A stretch of 64,000 nucleotides of DNA from Bacillota bacterium (GCA_030529225.1 JAUMXH010000002.1:62001-126000); one strand, 5' to 3'. Positions 53,401-62,029 are shown, counted from the stretch's first letter. Notes: generated by a model not told the origin, from the letters alone. Numbers and translations: made by a program.

Positions 53401-54274
53401 AGAGCATCACCTCCCGGATGGTGTTGATTCGTCTCATGTGTTTCGCCAAAATGTAGAGGACGATCGCCGCTACCATTAGGAAGAAGGTCAGTAGAACCAG
53501 GAACAGGATGAAGCCCTGAAAGAGGGTCTTTGTGACAAAGCCCCACTCGCCCGAGCCGGCTCGCTGCTTGCCGATGGCTGTCGCCTCGGCCCGATTCACG
53601 CCCTCCTCCGGGTGGATGGGGTCCGGAGAGCCCTTTTTCAGGATGGCCTGAATCTGCTCGGAGTCCCGCATCAGAAGTCCGTGCTCATAGCCCAGCTCGC
53701 CGCTCTGAATCAAGTCGTTGACCGCCTTGGTTTCAACGACTTCCCCCTCCGTTGCAGAAGCGCCTTGGGAACCCGCAACGGAGCTCGCGCCGCCTTCACC
53801 GAGCAGTTTAAAATCGGTGTTGCCGGCCGCAAAGTCCGAGAAATCCGAGTAAAAGATGACTTCCCTTCCCATCGGGATCACAAAGAGGCCGGATCTGACG
53901 ACGATGTCCTTTGAGGGAACCTCGATTCGATAGTCCCTGGTTTCGGCGTTCTCCGCGCTGACCACGTAGTCGCGCTTGTAAAACTTGTCCTCGCCCCTCT
54001 GCTGCACCGCAAAGGTGACTTGATCGATATTCTCAATTAAATGGTAGCGAACGGTCAGGTAGAGCTTCCCGTCCACTTCTTCAAAGAGCGCCTTCTCGTG
54101 CAGGATGTTCTGCGTCATGCCCTGTCCGATGCCCGGGTTGTTCCCCGCGTCCTCGATCACGCCGGTGACCGGGTGCTCGTAGTGGGCGTGTGCGCTCGCG
54201 CTCTCCACGCTGTCTGCAAAGAGGGGCGTGAAGAGCAGAAAGCAGAGTAGTGACACTGCTAATATCTTTTTCAT
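53387..54274 (-). CDS. Membrane-anchored Shp-like heme-binding protein
   Basis: 295 residues: signal peptide (about 1-25), a beta-rich domain (about 28-150), a linker, and a C-terminal transmembrane helix (about 250-275) with a short basic tail. The domain contains GIGQGMTQNILHEKALFEE and FVIPMGREVIFYSDF; the two methionines fit the bis-Met heme ligation of streptococcal Shp. It probably relays heme from the NEAT protein to IsdE at the cell surface. It overlaps the NEAT gene by 4 bp (ATGA), so synthesis is coupled. Confidence 0.85.
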   Translation of the reverse strand: MKKILAVSLLCFLLFTPLFADSVESASAHAHYEHPVTGVIEDAGNNPGIGQGMTQNILHEKALFEEVDGKLYLTVRYHLIENIDQVTFAVQQRGEDKFYKRDYVVSAENAETRDYRIEVPSKDIVVRSGLFVIPMGREVIFYSDFSDFAAGNTDFKLLGEGGASSVAGSQGASATEGEVVETKAVNDLIQSGELGYEHGLLMRDSEQIQAILKKGSPDPIHPEEGVNRAEATAIGKQRAGSGEWGFVTKTLFQGFILFLVLLTFFLMVAAIVLYILAKHMRRINTIREVMLYEED

Positions 54275-56019
54275 TGTCCTTCCTCCTCGTTCAGGGTTCC
54301 GTGGGTTTTCTTCAACATTCTAAGCTTCAACTCCTCGCCGTAGCTCAGCTCTTTTTGCAGGATTCTCAGATACTTCTTGCAGAAGTAGCCCGAAACGGCA
54401 ATCAGAATCAGCATCAGGAGGGTGAAGAAGAGGATAAAGACCTTACTTTCCGCTCCCGTGGCCGCCTTCGGAAGCACCTTTCCCGGCTCCGGATTCGCTC
54501 CGCTCGGGCTCAGCTTCTCCGCTGCGGCTTCCGCGCTCGCGCCGTCTCCCTTTTGATAGACCAGGATGACGGGCTCAAACCGCTCGAGGGAAAAGCGAAT
54601 CCTGTCTCCCTCGCGGGTGAACTTCAGTTCGCTCTTTTCCTCTCCATAGCGGTAGAGCTTCAAATCGCTCACGCCCTGTTCTAGAGGCAGGCTCACCTGC
54701 AACGCCTTCTTGGGTTGAAAGGCTTCCCTGCTCTTGAAAAACGGCGGCTTTTGCTCGTATTCGATGCGCTCCATCGGTGCGAGGGCGCTGAGTTCATACG
54801 CTTTCACGGTATCGAGCGGGTCAAATTCTTTTTGGAACGGCGGCAGCTCCTCTCCCCTAAGTTCTCGGGCGAGAAACTCGTAGTCCGTTTCAAAGGCTCC
54901 GGCGGGAACACTGATTTCTATGCCCTTGTCGCTTCGTTTTTCCTCGGCGCTCGGGTCAAAGGCGGGCTTTGCCTTGCCGTTCTTTGCGAGTTGGTACAGG
55001 CCGGCCTCCTTCTCGGAGATCTCCTTTCTGCCCGCAAAGTCAAACTTCAGTCTGGCCTTGAGCGGATCATCGCCCATGACCGCCACCTTCGGGTCGACCA
55101 TGACCTCCAGGAACTCGGTCCTGCTTTTCAGCGGAAAACGAAAGACTTCGGGCCTGAGGGCTTCTTCTCCCTCGACCTTCATGTTGAAGGAGAGGGGGCT
55201 CGCCTGCACAAAGGCGCTCCCGTCATCCACGTAGAGCTTGCTGAGCGAGGCGATGAGGTTGGAAACTTTGACTTTGCTCGATCCGATGTAGACTGTCATC
55301 TTTCCGTCCTTCTCGTGGAGGATGGCCTCGGACTGCATCGCCTCATTTCCCATAGAGGGCTTGTCCTCCACCGCGTGCCAAAGCCGAACCGGAAGTGTGT
55401 AAAACTTCTCCTCTTTCGAGACTTCTTCCCCGTCCTTGTCCGCTTCGTCCTTTTTGTCCTCCGCCTTTGCGTCCTTCTCCTTCGGCTCACTCAGCGCACC
55501 CTTCTCCGGCTCCGTTTGCTCGGCGCTGAAGAGCTCGCTCGGGTAGTGTACCTTGAGTCTGGCGCTCTGGTTGCCGAAGCCGAGCTCCGCCATCACCGGC
55601 ACATAGACCTGACATGGAAAGACATCCTTGCTGAGGTCGATCGGGAACTCCAAGACCTTGGGGTAGAGCCTTCCCTTCATCTTGGCATCGGTCCCGGTAT
55701 TCGGGTCGTTGTAGGCGTCGATGTCCGGGTAGGTCGACAGGACGCTCGCGTTGATCCCGTTCACCTGAAGCTCTCCCAAAAAGCCTCTAAAGTCCATGTA
55801 GTTCAGCGGGACGAAGCTCACCCTGAGTCTTCCGGCGCCGCCCTTCACATAGAGGGTCGCGTCGCTGCTGAGGGCGCTCGCCCCCATCGAGTTCACATCC
55901 TCGTATGCGTTCCACAGCGAAATCTTCACCGGGTACTCCCCGTCCTTCGCGTCCGCGCGCAAGGAATTGGGAACGCTTATCAGTAGAATGAAAAGCAATA
56001 AAAAAGAGATTCGTTTCAT
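54271..56019 (-). CDS. NEAT-domain heme-capture surface protein
   Basis: 582 residues. A signal peptide (about 1-23) is followed by NEAT domain 1 (about 27-150, with VNSMGASALSSDATLYV), a very charged linker (about 165-195, Lys/Glu/Asp), and NEAT domain 2 (about 196-320, with KPSMGNEAMQSEAILHEKDG). A further beta-rich region precedes a C-terminal transmembrane helix (about 528-548) and a cytoplasmic tail. No sortase motif is seen; anchoring is by the helix. It is the first gene of the heme operon and starts behind AGGAGG. It is expected to take heme from host hemoproteins. Confidence 0.88.
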   Translation of the reverse strand: MKRISFLLLFILLISVPNSLRADAKDGEYPVKISLWNAYEDVNSMGASALSSDATLYVKGGAGRLRVSFVPLNYMDFRGFLGELQVNGINASVLSTYPDIDAYNDPNTGTDAKMKGRLYPKVLEFPIDLSKDVFPCQVYVPVMAELGFGNQSARLKVHYPSELFSAEQTEPEKGALSEPKEKDAKAEDKKDEADKDGEEVSKEEKFYTLPVRLWHAVEDKPSMGNEAMQSEAILHEKDGKMTVYIGSSKVKVSNLIASLSKLYVDDGSAFVQASPLSFNMKVEGEEALRPEVFRFPLKSRTEFLEVMVDPKVAVMGDDPLKARLKFDFAGRKEISEKEAGLYQLAKNGKAKPAFDPSAEEKRSDKGIEISVPAGAFETDYEFLARELRGEELPPFQKEFDPLDTVKAYELSALAPMERIEYEQKPPFFKSREAFQPKKALQVSLPLEQGVSDLKLYRYGEEKSELKFTREGDRIRFSLERFEPVILVYQKGDGASAEAAAEKLSPSGANPEPGKVLPKAATGAESKVFILFFTLLMLILIAVSGYFCKKYLRILQKELSYGEELKLRMLKKTHGTLNEEEGQ

Positions 56020-56040
56020 TCGGTCCTCCTATTTGCAACA

Positions 56041-56076
56041 GGAAAAGAACACATAACAAAGAATCGGTTCTTTTCC
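56041..56076. repeat. Perfect 10-bp inverted repeat in the heme operon leader
   Basis: GGAAAAGAAC (56041-56050) and GTTCTTTTCC (56067-56076), 16-nt spacer. It falls between promoter and ribosome site of the NEAT gene. No T-run follows in the operon direction, so it is not a terminator. It could be a stability hairpin, an operator, or an RNA-binding site. Confidence 0.6.
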
Positions 56077-56081
56077 GTAGT

Positions 56082-56103
56082 GTTATTCATTCTCATTATA
56101 CCA
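56082..56103 (-). promoter_or_regulatory. Extended -10 promoter with overlapping Fur-box-like sequence
   Basis: On the - strand TGGTATAAT (56103-56095) is followed by a 19-nt sequence TATAATGAGAATGAATAAC (56100-56082) that matches the Fur consensus GATAATGATAATCATTATC at about 14 positions. Fur bound here would cover the -10, giving iron repression of heme uptake. Confidence 0.65.
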
Positions 56104-56414
56104 TAGTTCGAGGCAAGTTAAGATGAAATTTTTATAAACCCGAGTTAACAAAGGGCGCTTTTTCAAGGTTTTTTTGTGTCGGAAGGGAGCTCCGAGAGGG
56201 GCAAACGCGCTGAAATAGCGGTGCGTGCCCGGCAAGGGTGGGCGCCCCTCCCTCTTTTTTCCGTGTAACCCATGGTCGAATTTCCAAACGCCTCGCCTCG
56301 AAGCGGAAAAAAACTAAAAAGACGGGATGGATTTTTCGATATTCTATAGAGGCATTTTTTGCGGGGAAAATCGTAAACAATCTGTAAAAAATCATACATA
56401 CAAGAGCCCCGAAG
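56104..56414. other. GC-rich structured intergenic region
   Basis: About 310 bp without a credible gene, although an ORF exists on the - strand (56132-56536, overlapping the NYN gene and with no ribosome site). Around 56193-56265 on the + strand GAGGGGC and GCCCCTC form a 7-bp stem enclosing nested short stems (GCCC/GGGC, CGC/GCG), followed by CCTCTTTTTT. It resembles the end of a small RNA with a terminator; no promoter was identified. Confidence 0.4.
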
Positions 56415-56443
56415 TTGCATGCGTCGGCATTTTGTGTTAGACT
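56415..56443 (+). promoter_or_regulatory. Sigma-A promoter of the NYN-LOTUS gene
   Basis: TTGCAT (56415-56420), 17-nt spacer, TAGACT (56438-56443), 23 bp before the ATG at 56467. Confidence 0.6.
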
Positions 56444-56466
56444 TAGCGCGTGAAAGAAGGTGTAGA

Positions 56467-57411
56467 ATGGACGATACAAAACGATTTGAAGAGAAGCGTT
56501 ACGCGGTTTTAATCGACGCGGACAACGTTTCTGCAAAATACATTAAATATATCCTCGAAGAAATTTCGAACTACGGGCTGATTACATATAAGAGAATTTA
56601 CGGAGACTGGACCAAGAAGTCGACTTCGACCTGGAAGACGACCCTGCTTGAAAATTCGGTCTCTCCGATACAGCAGTACGCCTATACGACCGGCAAAAAT
56701 GCGACCGACTCGGCGATGATCATCGACGCGATGGACATTCTCTACTCGGGCAAGGTCGACGGCTTTTGTCTGGTTTCGAGCGACAGCGACTTTACGAGGC
56801 TCGCTTCGAGGCTCAGAGAATCGGGCATGACCGTGATCGGCATGGGCGAGAAGAAGACCCCGAGGGCCTTCAGCGTGGCCTGCAACTACTTCAAGTATCT
56901 GGACATCTTGTATGAAAATGACAATCAGGTTGCGCAGAGCGAGGTGGACATCAACATCGGGGATATCGAGGAGAGCATCAAAAAGATCATCGCGGAATAC
57001 GGCGATGAGTACGGCGGTATCAACATCGGGGAGTTGGGTTCCAGACTCGTCAAGAGACACCCCGACTTCGACGTCAGAAACTTCGGCTATACCAAGCTTT
57101 CGAGCATGCTGGAGCGCTTAAAATCAATCAGTCTGAAGAGGACCGATTCGGCGATCATGGTCAATTTGAACCAGGCGAAACTGGATCAAAATTCTATTCA
57201 ACAGGCCATCGTCGAGTTTGTAAAAAATTCTAAGGAGCAGGAGATGAACCTTGCTCAACTCAGCCAAAAGACCAGCGAAATGTTCCCGAACTTTGACTGT
57301 AGGACTTACGGCTATACCAAATTCTTCAAGTTTATCAATGATATTTCAGAACTAAAAGTGAAAAGTCGCGGTAAAAACGGTTGCATCAAGACCGTCGTTT
57401 TGTCAAAGTGA
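56467..57411 (+). CDS. NYN-domain putative RNase with C-terminal LOTUS/OST-HTH repeats
   Basis: 314 residues. The PIN-like NYN domain (about 10-150) shows LIDADNVS, TDSAMIIDAMDIL and LVSSDSDFTRLASRLRE, whose aspartates form the metal site. Two OST-HTH/LOTUS modules follow (about 165-235 and 243-312), each ending in a related unit: FGYTKLSSMLERL and YGYTKFFKFINDI. This architecture is known in bacteria and suggests RNA binding and cleavage. The ATG at 56467 has AAGAAGG 8 bp upstream. A MazF-type RNase gene follows after 12 bp, so two predicted RNases share a transcript. Confidence 0.88.
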   Translation: MDDTKRFEEKRYAVLIDADNVSAKYIKYILEEISNYGLITYKRIYGDWTKKSTSTWKTTLLENSVSPIQQYAYTTGKNATDSAMIIDAMDILYSGKVDGFCLVSSDSDFTRLASRLRESGMTVIGMGEKKTPRAFSVACNYFKYLDILYENDNQVAQSEVDINIGDIEESIKKIIAEYGDEYGGINIGELGSRLVKRHPDFDVRNFGYTKLSSMLERLKSISLKRTDSAIMVNLNQAKLDQNSIQQAIVEFVKNSKEQEMNLAQLSQKTSEMFPNFDCRTYGYTKFFKFINDISELKVKSRGKNGCIKTVVLSK

Positions 57412-57423
57412 GGAACTTAGAAG

Positions 57424-57777
57424 GTGTCGACCAAGCATGAAGTAGTCAGAGGCGATATTTACATTGTGGATTTGTCGCCGGTAATCGGTTCGGAACAGGG
57501 CGGGGAGAGGCCCGGTTTGGTGGTGCAAAACAACACCGGAAACCGCTTCAGCCCCACCATCATCGTCGCCGCGATCAGCGGAAAGATCAAAAAGCCCAAG
57601 TTGCCCACGCACATCGCAATCTCCAAGGGGGAGTACGGCCTGCAAAAGGACTCGGTGGTCATGCTCGAGCAGATACGGACCGTGGATCGAAAGCGCCTCA
57701 TTCATAGGGTTGGTCATGCTGACCCTGATTTTATGAGAAAGGTGGACCGGGCGCTGAAAATCAGTTTTGATGTTTGA
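57424..57777 (+). CDS. MazF/PemK-type endoribonuclease (EndoA)
   Basis: 117 residues from GTG 57424, 9 bp after GAGGA. The MazF fold is clear: RGDIYIVDLSPVIGSEQGGERPGLVVQNN, with the catalytic arginine, the SPTIIVAAIS strand with its threonine, then LEQIRTVDRKRL. It would cut mRNA at short sequences. In Bacillota the antitoxin MazE is normally encoded just upstream; here that place is taken by the NYN-LOTUS gene and no small antitoxin frame is visible between them. The enzyme may be housekeeping, or neutralised by another protein. Confidence 0.9.
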   Translation: MSTKHEVVRGDIYIVDLSPVIGSEQGGERPGLVVQNNTGNRFSPTIIVAAISGKIKKPKLPTHIAISKGEYGLQKDSVVMLEQIRTVDRKRLIHRVGHADPDFMRKVDRALKISFDV

Positions 57778-57796
57778 TGAAAACGGAGAAGAAATC

Positions 57797-58270
57797 ATGA
57801 AAAAGAAATTGGCAGTTTACTTGAGTCTGGCGTTGTTGTTCGCAGGGGCCCTTTCAATCTTCAGCTACGGGGACGACAGCGACCCGATCATCAGCAAGTC
57901 GTATTTGGATAAGCGCTTGAAGGAACTCGATGCCAAGATTGAAAAAATAGAGAAAAAGCAGGAGAGTGCGCAGGCGTCCAAGGCGGGGGCCTTTGCGCCG
58001 GTGCAGTTTAAAGAAGGCGAAAAGATTGTGTTTTCGGAAGGGGCGGAGTTTCTGCTGCGCGCCGGCGAGGCGAACATCGCGGATCCGACCGGTAACGGCC
58101 TGGCGGATTTGACACAGGGAGCCAACCTCAAGGACGGGGCGGACCTTCCGCTCAATCACACCGTCCTCTGTCCGAGGGCGGACGGCAGGGGCGTCGCGTT
58201 CCGAACCGATTCGTGGATCATGGTCAAGGGGGCCTACAGCAAGGCGGAAGCGGCCGAAGAGCTGCAATAA
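57797..58270 (+). CDS. Small exported protein of unknown function
   Basis: 157 residues from ATG 57797 (GGAG upstream). A signal peptide (about 1-24) is followed by a short coiled coil (YLDKRLKELDAKIEKIEKKQ), a Gly/Ala-rich stretch, and a conserved-looking beta domain. That domain contains GEKIVFSEGAEFLLRAGEA, LNHTVLCPRADGRGVAFRTDSWIMVKG in outline. I do not recognise a named domain, but the layout (signal, coiled coil, compact C-domain ending in SKAEAAEEL) recurs in clostridial genomes. It lies between mazF and tagA. Confidence 0.75.
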   Translation: MKKKLAVYLSLALLFAGALSIFSYGDDSDPIISKSYLDKRLKELDAKIEKIEKKQESAQASKAGAFAPVQFKEGEKIVFSEGAEFLLRAGEANIADPTGNGLADLTQGANLKDGADLPLNHTVLCPRADGRGVAFRTDSWIMVKGAYSKAEAAEELQ

Positions 58271-58348
58271 TGGGCTTGCAACGGAAACGGCAACATAAAA
58301 CAATGCGATATAGAGTACAATAAAAACGGAAAGGTTACTGTAAGATAC

Positions 58349-59071
58349 ATGGAAAGAGTGAAACTATTGGGCGTCGGCTTTGACGCGGTAGATATGAAGG
58401 AGGCCCTCTCCAAGGTGGAGGCGCTGATTCGGGAGGACAGGGCGGCCCTGGTGGTGACCCCGAACCCGGAGATGCTGGTAAATGCGAGTGAGGTGCCCGA
58501 ACTGAAGGTGGCGCTGAACGCGGCCGACCTGGTGATTGCAGATGGGATCGGCGTAATCTACGGGGCGAAGATGCAAGGAAAGCCCCTCCACCAACGGGTG
58601 ACCGGCATCGATTTGATGACCGAAATCCTGAACTCTCTGTCAAAATCCGGCGGCTCCTACTTTTTGTTCGGCTCCAAGCCGGGCGTTGCGGAGCAGGCGT
58701 CCAAGCGGATTGACAGGATGTTTCCGGGCATTCGTTGCGCCGGCTATACCGACGGATACTTTAAGCCGGAGCAGGAGGCGGGGATCATCGAGACGATCAA
58801 TGCCGCAAAACCGGACGTCCTCTTTGTGGGCCTGGGCTCTCCGAAGCAGGAAGTCTGGGCACACAAGCATTTGGGGGAGCTCCACGCTCCGGTCTGCATG
58901 TGCATCGGCGGTGCCTTCGACGTCTATTCGGGAAATGTGGAGCGCGCGCCTTCCTGGGTGATGAAAATAGGATTTGAGTGGCTTTACCGGGCGATTAAGG
59001 AGCCCGTGCGATTCAAGCGACTCTTAAAAATTCCTATTTTTTTAGTTAAGGTGATAAAAGAGAAGGAATAG
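58349..59071 (+). CDS. tagA: WecG/TagA/CpsF family N-acetylmannosaminyltransferase
   Basis: 240 residues, GT26. Conserved blocks are VTPNPEMLVNAS, ADGIGVIYGAKM, RVTGIDLM (acceptor region), YFLFGSKPGVAE, FVGLGSPKQEVWA and GGAFDVYSGNVERAP. It adds ManNAc to GlcNAc-pyrophosphoryl-undecaprenol, an early step of wall teichoic acid or secondary wall polymer. In a bacterium with SLH proteins this polymer could be the anchor, which is inference. The end has a membrane-seeking helix. No strong ribosome site is visible (AAGG 18 bp upstream). Confidence 0.9.
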   Translation: MERVKLLGVGFDAVDMKEALSKVEALIREDRAALVVTPNPEMLVNASEVPELKVALNAADLVIADGIGVIYGAKMQGKPLHQRVTGIDLMTEILNSLSKSGGSYFLFGSKPGVAEQASKRIDRMFPGIRCAGYTDGYFKPEQEAGIIETINAAKPDVLFVGLGSPKQEVWAHKHLGELHAPVCMCIGGAFDVYSGNVERAPSWVMKIGFEWLYRAIKEPVRFKRLLKIPIFLVKVIKEKE

Positions 59072-59109
59072 ACGCGCTCTCATCGAATCGTCAAGCTTGA
59101 CAGACGGTG

Positions 59110-59115
59110 TATAAT
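59110..59115 (+). promoter_or_regulatory. Possible -10 element of the ftsE operon
   Basis: Perfect TATAAT, 44 bp before the ftsE ATG. No good -35 at 16-18 bp; TTGACA at 59097-59102 is too close (7 bp) to serve. Confidence 0.4.
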
Positions 59116-59158
59116 AAAGAGAACGCGCATGAAAAGAGCCTTTTAAAACGGGGAAAAA

Positions 59159-59842
59159 ATGATTAAATATGTAAATGTATCTAAAACGTACGGGGATGAC
59201 AACGTCGTCCTGGACGATATCAATATCAACATCAAAAAGGGGGAGTTTGTCTTTGTCATCGGACACAGCGGTGCCGGCAAATCCACTTTGATGAAGCTTC
59301 TGTTCAAGGAGGAAGATCCCACATCGGGAAGGATTTTTGTGGCCGGGCAGGAGATTACCAAGGTCAGCAATCGCCTGATTCCGTCGATCCGCAGAAACAT
59401 CGGGATGATTTTTCAGGACTTTAGGCTGCTCGAGAACAAGACCGTGTACGACAACGTCGCCTACGCGATGGAAATTTTGGGCGAGCGCAACATCGTCATC
59501 CGCAGGGAGGTTCCCAGAATCCTGCAACTGATGGGGATTTCCGCGAAGGCCAAGAGTTATCCGAAGGAACTTTCGGGCGGGGAGAAGCAGCGTGTCGCAA
59601 TCGCCAGGGCCATGGTCAAGAACCCGCCGATTCTGATGGCGGACGAGCCGACCGGAAACCTCGACAAGGCGACTTCGGACGACATTATGGCGCTGATCGA
59701 GCGCATCAACCGCTACGGAACCACCGTCATTATGGCGACCCACGACGAGGGCATCGTCAACAAGATGCAGAAGCGGGTCATCGAGCTCAGGCGCGGCAAG
59801 GTCGTGAAGGACGAGGTCGGGGGGTACTACAATGCGAATTAG
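59159..59842 (+). CDS. ftsE: Cell division ATP-binding protein FtsE
   Basis: 227 residues. Walker [14 protein letters not shown] near residue 37, signature [15 protein letters not shown] near 140 and Walker [13 protein letters not shown] near 160. It pairs with FtsX in an ABC-type mechanotransmitter that turns on peptidoglycan hydrolases at the septum. It overlaps ftsX by 11 bp. ftsE-ftsX-M23 activator-ctpA is the usual Bacillota order. Confidence 0.95.
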   Translation: MIKYVNVSKTYGDDNVVLDDININIKKGEFVFVIGHSGAGKSTLMKLLFKEEDPTSGRIFVAGQEITKVSNRLIPSIRRNIGMIFQDFRLLENKTVYDNVAYAMEILGERNIVIRREVPRILQLMGISAKAKSYPKELSGGEKQRVAIARAMVKNPPILMADEPTGNLDKATSDDIMALIERINRYGTTVIMATHDEGIVNKMQKRVIELRRGKVVKDEVGGYYNAN

Positions 59843-60740
59843 ACCGATTTACTACCTGAAGGAAGCCTTTCTGAACCTTTGGAAGAACAAGACCAACACT
59901 GCGGGCTCGATTTTTGTCATGTCCTTTACCTTTGCGATCTTGGGCATCGTCTTTATGATTGTCATGAACGTGAACGCGCTGGTAAAAGACACCCAGAGCA
60001 CCTTTGATCAGATCACGGTGTTCCTGGAGGATGAGCTCAAACCCGACGAGATCAAACAGATAATCAAGGAAATCGGGCGTATTCCGGGCGTCAAGGACAG
60101 CGTCTTTGAGGACAAGGAAGAGGCCTTCAAAAAGTGGAAGGAAGAGGATTGGGGCGAGGATGCCTACCTTTTGGACGGGATCGGTTCGAGTCCCCTTCCC
60201 AATGCCGTTTACATCACGATAAGCGACATCAACAAGGCGGCGAGCGTGGTCAAGGAGCTCGAGAAGTTCAACGGAATCGAGGAAATCAAGTACTTTAGGG
60301 AAGAGGTGCAGAATTTGCTGGTGGTCGGTAAAATCATCGCCAAGATCGGCCTCGGCGTCATTGCGGTCCTGCTCGTTCTGTGCTTCTTCGTCATCAGCAA
60401 CACCATCAAAATTGCAGTCAATTCCAGACACCTGGAAATCAATATCATGAAGTATGTGGGAGCGAAGAATCGCTTCATCCGCGGACCCTTTATTTTGGAG
60501 GGCATGCTGATCGGCATCATCTCTTCGATCTTCTCTTCGTGCATCGTCTATATCCTATACAAATATGTTCTCAAGAGCTTCGGATTCGACAAATCTACCG
60601 TGATTGACGGAGGAATCTTCTTCTCCGCGGTCGATCCGGCGCAACTGATGAATACCTTTGTGTTTATCGTCGTCGTCCTCGGCATCGGCATCGGGATTCT
60701 GGGTTCAATCAGTTCCACCAGAAAACATTTGAAAGTGTAA
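59832..60740 (+). CDS. ftsX: Cell division protein FtsX
   Basis: 302 residues, four transmembrane helices (about 20-42, 175-197, 222-245, 270-293) with an extracellular loop (about 45-165) between the first two, which receives the hydrolase activator. N-terminal motif YYLKEAFLNLWKNK is typical. With FtsE it transmits ATP-driven movement across the membrane. It ends 4 bp before the M23 activator gene, its likely partner. Confidence 0.95.
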   Translation: MRIRPIYYLKEAFLNLWKNKTNTAGSIFVMSFTFAILGIVFMIVMNVNALVKDTQSTFDQITVFLEDELKPDEIKQIIKEIGRIPGVKDSVFEDKEEAFKKWKEEDWGEDAYLLDGIGSSPLPNAVYITISDINKAASVVKELEKFNGIEEIKYFREEVQNLLVVGKIIAKIGLGVIAVLLVLCFFVISNTIKIAVNSRHLEINIMKYVGAKNRFIRGPFILEGMLIGIISSIFSSCIVYILYKYVLKSFGFDKSTVIDGGIFFSAVDPAQLMNTFVFIVVVLGIGIGILGSISSTRKHLKV

Positions 60741-60744
60741 GCCT

Positions 60745-61944
60745 ATGAAGCAGGGGAATCAGAAAAAAAATCGGGTAAGCTTGCGAATCGCCTTGGCACT
60801 GGCGCTCTTTCTCTGCTCGGGCTACATCGCCTTTGCGGCCATGGTCCCGAACAGGGGCTACGAAGAACCCGCGAGACCGGGCAACGAGATTCAGGACCTG
60901 AAGGATGAGAAGAGCGAGATCGAGCGGAGCATCGAGCAGACCAAGATTGAATACCGGGAGCAGGTCAAGCTCTATTCGCAGCAGGAGCAGGAACTCGCGA
61001 GTCTGCAATCCAAGATTATGACGCAGATCAGCACCATAGAAAAAACCGACCTGGCGATTTCCGCGAAGGCGGCGGAGGTCGATGCAAAAAAACTAGAGGT
61101 CAACAAGGCGCAGGCCGATGTGGACAACCACATTCTGGCGCTCAGAAAGCGCCTGCGGGTCATGTATAAGTTCGGCAAGACCGGCTACCTGCAGCTCATT
61201 TTGAAGTCCGAGAACGTGGTCAGCGCCCTCACCAGGATTGAGCGCGTTCGCATGATCAGCAACTACGATAAACAGATGCTCGATGATTTGAGGTTTCTGA
61301 AAGAAAAACTCGAAATCAAGCAAAAGGAGCTCGAGGAGCAAAAGAAGGCGTTGGAGAACCTGAAGGAAGAACAGACCCGGCAGAAGGAAGCGCTCGAAAC
61401 TTCTTATGACCAGGAGCTCGTGAAAAAGAAGCAGACCTATGAAAATATGGAGGCCTTGGAGAGGCAGAAGAACCAGCTCGAGGCCGAGAGTGCGAGAATC
61501 ACCGAAACCTTGCGCCAGATGCAGATTAAGAGGGACTTTGTAGGGGGCGCGATGATTTGGCCGCTCGACTACCAGAACTCTCTGATTACCTCGTTCTTTG
61601 GCCCTCGGATTGAGCCGATACCGGGTTCCGGTGCCAACCACGGAGCCATCGACATCGCCGCGCCGATGGGAAGCAACATCTATGCGGCCCTCGGCGGAGA
61701 GGTCATCGCCTCCGAATTTATGTGGGGTTACGGAAACGCCATCATGGTGGACCACGGCGGCGGCATCGTGACCCTCTACGCCCACGCGAGCGAGCGCTGG
61801 GTCGGCGTCGGAGATGTGGTGAACCGCGGAGACGTGATCGGCAAGGTCGGATCGACCGGCTTTTCGACCGGCCCCCACCTTCACTTTGAAGTCAGGGAAA
61901 ACGGAACCAGGGTCGACCCGCTGAACTATGTAGGCAGGCCGTAA
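60745..61944 (+). CDS. M23-family murein hydrolase / activator with coiled coil (EnvC/PcsB-like)
   Basis: 399 residues. A signal anchor (about 10-32) is followed by a long two-part coiled coil (about 45-260) and a C-terminal LytM/M23 domain. The zinc ligands HGAIDIAAP (near residue 294) and HLHFEVR (near 377) are all kept, so it may be catalytic itself, unlike degenerate EnvC. The coiled coil is expected to dock on FtsX; gene order supports this. It cleaves or activates cleavage of septal peptidoglycan. Confidence 0.93.
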   Translation: MKQGNQKKNRVSLRIALALALFLCSGYIAFAAMVPNRGYEEPARPGNEIQDLKDEKSEIERSIEQTKIEYREQVKLYSQQEQELASLQSKIMTQISTIEKTDLAISAKAAEVDAKKLEVNKAQADVDNHILALRKRLRVMYKFGKTGYLQLILKSENVVSALTRIERVRMISNYDKQMLDDLRFLKEKLEIKQKELEEQKKALENLKEEQTRQKEALETSYDQELVKKKQTYENMEALERQKNQLEAESARITETLRQMQIKRDFVGGAMIWPLDYQNSLITSFFGPRIEPIPGSGANHGAIDIAAPMGSNIYAALGGEVIASEFMWGYGNAIMVDHGGGIVTLYAHASERWVGVGDVVNRGDVIGKVGSTGFSTGPHLHFEVRENGTRVDPLNYVGRP

Positions 61945-62029
61945 CAGCCTCCGGTCCGAGAGGCGGGCCGAGAGCCCCTGAGGGGAATCTCCAACTTGTA
62001 AATTCAGTAAGAAACGGAAGAATAAAAAT

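Noticed and set aside
56132-56536. 134-residue ORF on the - strand
   Set aside because: No ribosome binding site, low-quality composition, and it overlaps the well-supported NYN gene and its promoter.
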